A stretch of DNA of 43,551 nucleotides, from the NCBI RefSeq assembly GCF_009830105.1, contig NZ_WURB01000031.1, positions 1 through 43,551 of the forward strand. Reading direction: 5' to 3'. The stretch is from Microvirga makkahensis (GTDB lineage: Bacteria > Pseudomonadota > Alphaproteobacteria > Rhizobiales > Beijerinckiaceae). The position numbers and the translations under genes were made by a program. Numbering within the stretch: the stretch's first letter is position 1; the number at the start of each line of letters is the position of its first letter. Under the pieces are notes generated by a model. That model saw only the letters and a program-made list of their open reading frames with translations, made no database searches and had not been told where the DNA came from. Shown here piece by piece: positions 41,753 through 43,551 of this stretch.

Positions 41753-42673
41753 ATGAGTTCAGCCGGCGAACGTCCGGTCAACGGAAAGCGCGAGCTGACT
41801 GAGGGTCTCGCCGCCCAGATCCTCGACCACATTCGGGGGGACAGGTTAGCCGTCGGGACTCATGTTACGGCGCAGGAGCTCGCCGAGCGGTTCAATGTAT
41901 CCCGCTTCCCGGTCGGCCAGGCCTTGCAGTTGCTCGCTTCCAAGGGCGTCCTTACCCACGAACGCAATCGCGGCTACTTCGTCTCGGATGTTAAGAACGC
42001 GTCGCCGGAAACCCTCGGCCTGACCGCCAGGAACGAAGCTTGCGACCTCTACTTCAGGATCGCTGAGGATCACCTCCAGGGCCGTCTGCCCGACCCCGTT
42101 TCCGAGGCCCACCTCAGGGAAACCTATGGGGTGACGAAGGCGCAACTGAATGCTGTGCTGGGCCGAATTGCCCAGGAAGGCTGGGCCGAGCGCCGCCCGG
42201 GCTACGGCTGGTCCTTCTCGCCCATGCTCACGACCCCCGAGAGCCTGGAGCAGACCTATCGGGTGCGTCTGGCCCTTGAACCGGCCGCGTTGCTGGAGCC
42301 GACCTATCATTTGGATCCTGAGACGGCGGCGCGTTGCCGTGCCGCGGAGCTGCGGCTTCTGGATGGTGCTCTGGAGACGGATAGTGCTGATGCCCTCCAC
42401 GAGCGCGGCGTACGGTTTCATGAGGCGATCATCGGAGCCTCCGGTAACCTCTTCTTCCTGGAGGCGATCCGACGCATCAACCGGGTTCGCCGTCTGCTCT
42501 CATACCGTTCCATGGTCGACCGCACACGCTACCGTCAGCAGTGCAAGGAGCATCTTCTGATCCTCGACCTGCTGGAGCGCGGGAACAACGAGGAGGCCTC
42601 GCAGATGCTGCGCCGCCATCTGGAGCACACCATCGAGAACCTTCAGGAAATCAGGCCGATCCTGGAGCACTGA
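41753..42673 (+). CDS. GntR/FCD regulator with an apparent second winged helix
   Basis: A 306-residue regulator, longer than the usual 220-250. The first winged helix is at about residues 18-75 (LAAQILDHIRGDRLAVGTHV, then LAERFNVSRFPVGQALQLLA). A second, similar block at about 95-155 reads YFRIAEDHLQGRLPDPVSEA and YGVTKAQLNAVLGRIAQEGW, followed by RRPGYGWSF, which is wing-like. The FCD ligand domain follows with RFHEAIIGASGNLFFLEAIR and HLLILDLLERGNNEEASQML. The ATG at 41753 is preferred; a GTG two codons earlier is possible. It probably controls acnA-tctCBA. The doubled DNA-binding part is unusual. Confidence 0.85.
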   Translation: MSSAGERPVNGKRELTEGLAAQILDHIRGDRLAVGTHVTAQELAERFNVSRFPVGQALQLLASKGVLTHERNRGYFVSDVKNASPETLGLTARNEACDLYFRIAEDHLQGRLPDPVSEAHLRETYGVTKAQLNAVLGRIAQEGWAERRPGYGWSFSPMLTTPESLEQTYRVRLALEPAALLEPTYHLDPETAARCRAAELRLLDGALETDSADALHERGVRFHEAIIGASGNLFFLEAIRRINRVRRLLSYRSMVDRTRYRQQCKEHLLILDLLERGNNEEASQMLRRHLEHTIENLQEIRPILEH

Positions 42674-42706
42674 GAACTGCGACCTGGACAGGAAAGAGAT
42701 GCAGTC

Positions 42707-43093
42707 ATGACGGTCGAGACTATCGGGATGCGCGAGGCCGTCATTCGAACGATTGCGATGCCCTCGGATACCAACCCTGCCGGAGACATCTTTGGAGGCT
42801 GGCTGATGTCGCAGATGGACCTCGCGGCCGGCAATGCCGCCGCCCGCCGCGCCCGGGGGCGCTGCGTGACCGTGGCGGTGGATGGGATGGCGTTTCATAG
42901 TCCGGTCCATGTCGGCGATGAGGTCTCGGTCTATGCAGACCTGATTTCGACCGGGCGGACCTCCATGAAGTTCCAGGTCGAAGCCTGGCGCCGCTCCCGA
43001 GACGGTGATGAGCAGGTCAAGGTCACGGAAGCGGTCTTCACGTTCGTTGCCATCGACAGCGGTTCTCGCCCTCGTCCACTACCACCGGGATGA
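42707..43093 (+). CDS. Acyl-CoA thioesterase, YciA-like hotdog fold
   Basis: A 128-residue hotdog-fold thioesterase. RTIAMPSDTNPAGDIFGGWL and MSQMDLAAGNAA match the YciA/BACH signature with the catalytic Asp of the DTN..GDIFGGW block, and GMAFHSPVHVGDEVSVYADL matches the second conserved strand. It hydrolyses acyl-CoAs in the cytoplasm; chain length cannot be told. The ATG at 42707 is preceded by GGAAAGAG, a little distant; an internal ATG at 42728 would still keep the domain. It follows the regulator gene by 33 bases. Confidence 0.9.
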   Translation: MTVETIGMREAVIRTIAMPSDTNPAGDIFGGWLMSQMDLAAGNAAARRARGRCVTVAVDGMAFHSPVHVGDEVSVYADLISTGRTSMKFQVEAWRRSRDGDEQVKVTEAVFTFVAIDSGSRPRPLPPG

Positions 43094-43238
43094 ATCGGCC
43101 CCTCGCGATCAGCAGCCACTTGAAAGTCTTCGCCCTGCGAGGGTCTGCACTGGGTCGATTCTGTTGAAGAACTCGGTTGTGTTGACGCGAAGGGCACGAT
43201 CCGTTCACCTCAGGATTGGCGAGGGAGACGCAGCGACG

Positions 43239-43551
43239 ATGGGGCGTCAGCGGAACGATCAAGCGCAGTTCCTCTATTCCTTTCATCTGGAAGAGCGCAT
43301 CCCCGCCAGTCATCTGCTTCGGAAAGATCGACGTCTTTGTCACCCAGGCGCTGGCCGGCATCCATCGTGAGCCGGCGTCCTTCTACAGCCACACGGGCCG
43401 CCCCTCGATCGATCCCGAACTGATGATGCGCATGCTGATCGTCGGCTACTGCTACGGCATCCGCTCGGAGCGCAAGCTGTGCGAGGAGGTCTCGCGTCAT
43501 CTGGCCTATCGATGGTTCCGCCGGCTTGATCTAGATGACGCGGCGCCGGAT
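43239..43551 (+). mobile_element. IS1182-like transposase, 5' part with a one-base frame break
   Basis: The frame from the ATG at 43239 reads MGRQRNDQAQFLYSFHLEER, and IPASHLLRK up to about 43325. One extra base (AAAGATC, where AAATC is expected) then throws it off. The next frame continues IDVFVTQALAGIHREPASFY and SHTGRPSIDPELMMRMLIVG to the window edge, matching IS1182-family transposases (HLLRKID, FYSHTGRPSIDPEL). The rest lies outside. The preceding 140 bases include TCTGTTGAAGAACTCGG at about 43159, which looks like a terminal-repeat region of such elements. Confidence 0.75.

Noticed and set aside
1..43551. CRISPR arrays, tRNA or rRNA genes, phage genes
   Set aside because: I looked for repeated spacers, tRNA-like ends and phage structural genes and saw none.

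Overview
The window reads as a high-GC alphaproteobacterial genome segment, most likely from the Rhizobiales (Methylobacteriaceae such as Microvirga or Methylobacterium are my best guess, which is inference). Supporting signs are an imuA-imuB-dnaE2 mutagenesis cassette behind a GAAC-N7-GAAC LexA box, YqaE and DUF3309 small membrane proteins, and TRAP, TctABC and FCD-type GntR families. I see no tRNA, rRNA, CRISPR array or replication origin.

Layout. Bases 1-4000 are a scrap heap around one intact gene: an AI-2E transporter tail, a complete PQQ-type aldose dehydrogenase (minus strand), then truncated pieces joined end to end (a cation-exchanger tail, a 102-bp IS6 transposase scrap, a LysR effector domain without its HTH, and the left end of a Tn3-family transposon with its 38-bp inverted repeat), closed by an intact IS6-family element. 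Bases 4061-4747 hold three small stress or metal genes. Bases 4857-14764 (all minus) form one tightly packed respiratory operon: diheme cytochrome c, a small secreted protein, Tat-exported gluconate-2-dehydrogenase-type subunit 3, GMC flavoprotein, second diheme cytochrome c, lipoprotein cytochrome c, caa3-type oxidase subunit II with fused cytochrome c, fused oxidase subunit I+III, a small membrane protein and a CtaG-like assembly factor. It looks like a self-contained electron path from a periplasmic sugar or alcohol substrate to oxygen. Bases 14875-18930 are degenerate: a cation exchanger, a DUF3309 protein and a polytopic membrane protein are broken, an IS110 tail remains, and a LysM protein and two small membrane proteins are intact.

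Bases 18931-26706 form a quinate/shikimate catabolic locus: dehydroshikimate dehydratase (quiC type) and two overlapping paralogous GntR/FCD regulators on the minus strand, diverging from a TRAP transporter (dctP-dctQ-dctM), type II dehydroquinase and a shikimate/quinate dehydrogenase on the plus strand. Together they would import hydroaromatic acids and convert them to protocatechuate. Bases 26897-32408 are the SOS-controlled imuA-imuB-dnaE2 translesion cassette with a readable promoter and LexA box.

Bases 32498-41654 hold two divergent transcription units. The minus unit (TctC-type binding protein, lactonase, AbrB-family membrane protein) carries a reading-frame break in every gene. The plus unit (aconitase, TctC, TctB, TctA) is intact and looks like tricarboxylate uptake with its own aconitase. 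A GntR/FCD regulator with an apparent second winged helix and a YciA-like acyl-CoA thioesterase follow, and the window ends inside an IS1182-like transposase with a one-base frame break.

The strongest candidates for something under-described are the dehydrogenase-to-oxidase operon, the duplicated regulator pair with its palindrome, and the double-HTH regulator facing a three-copy ATGCAA operator-like array.
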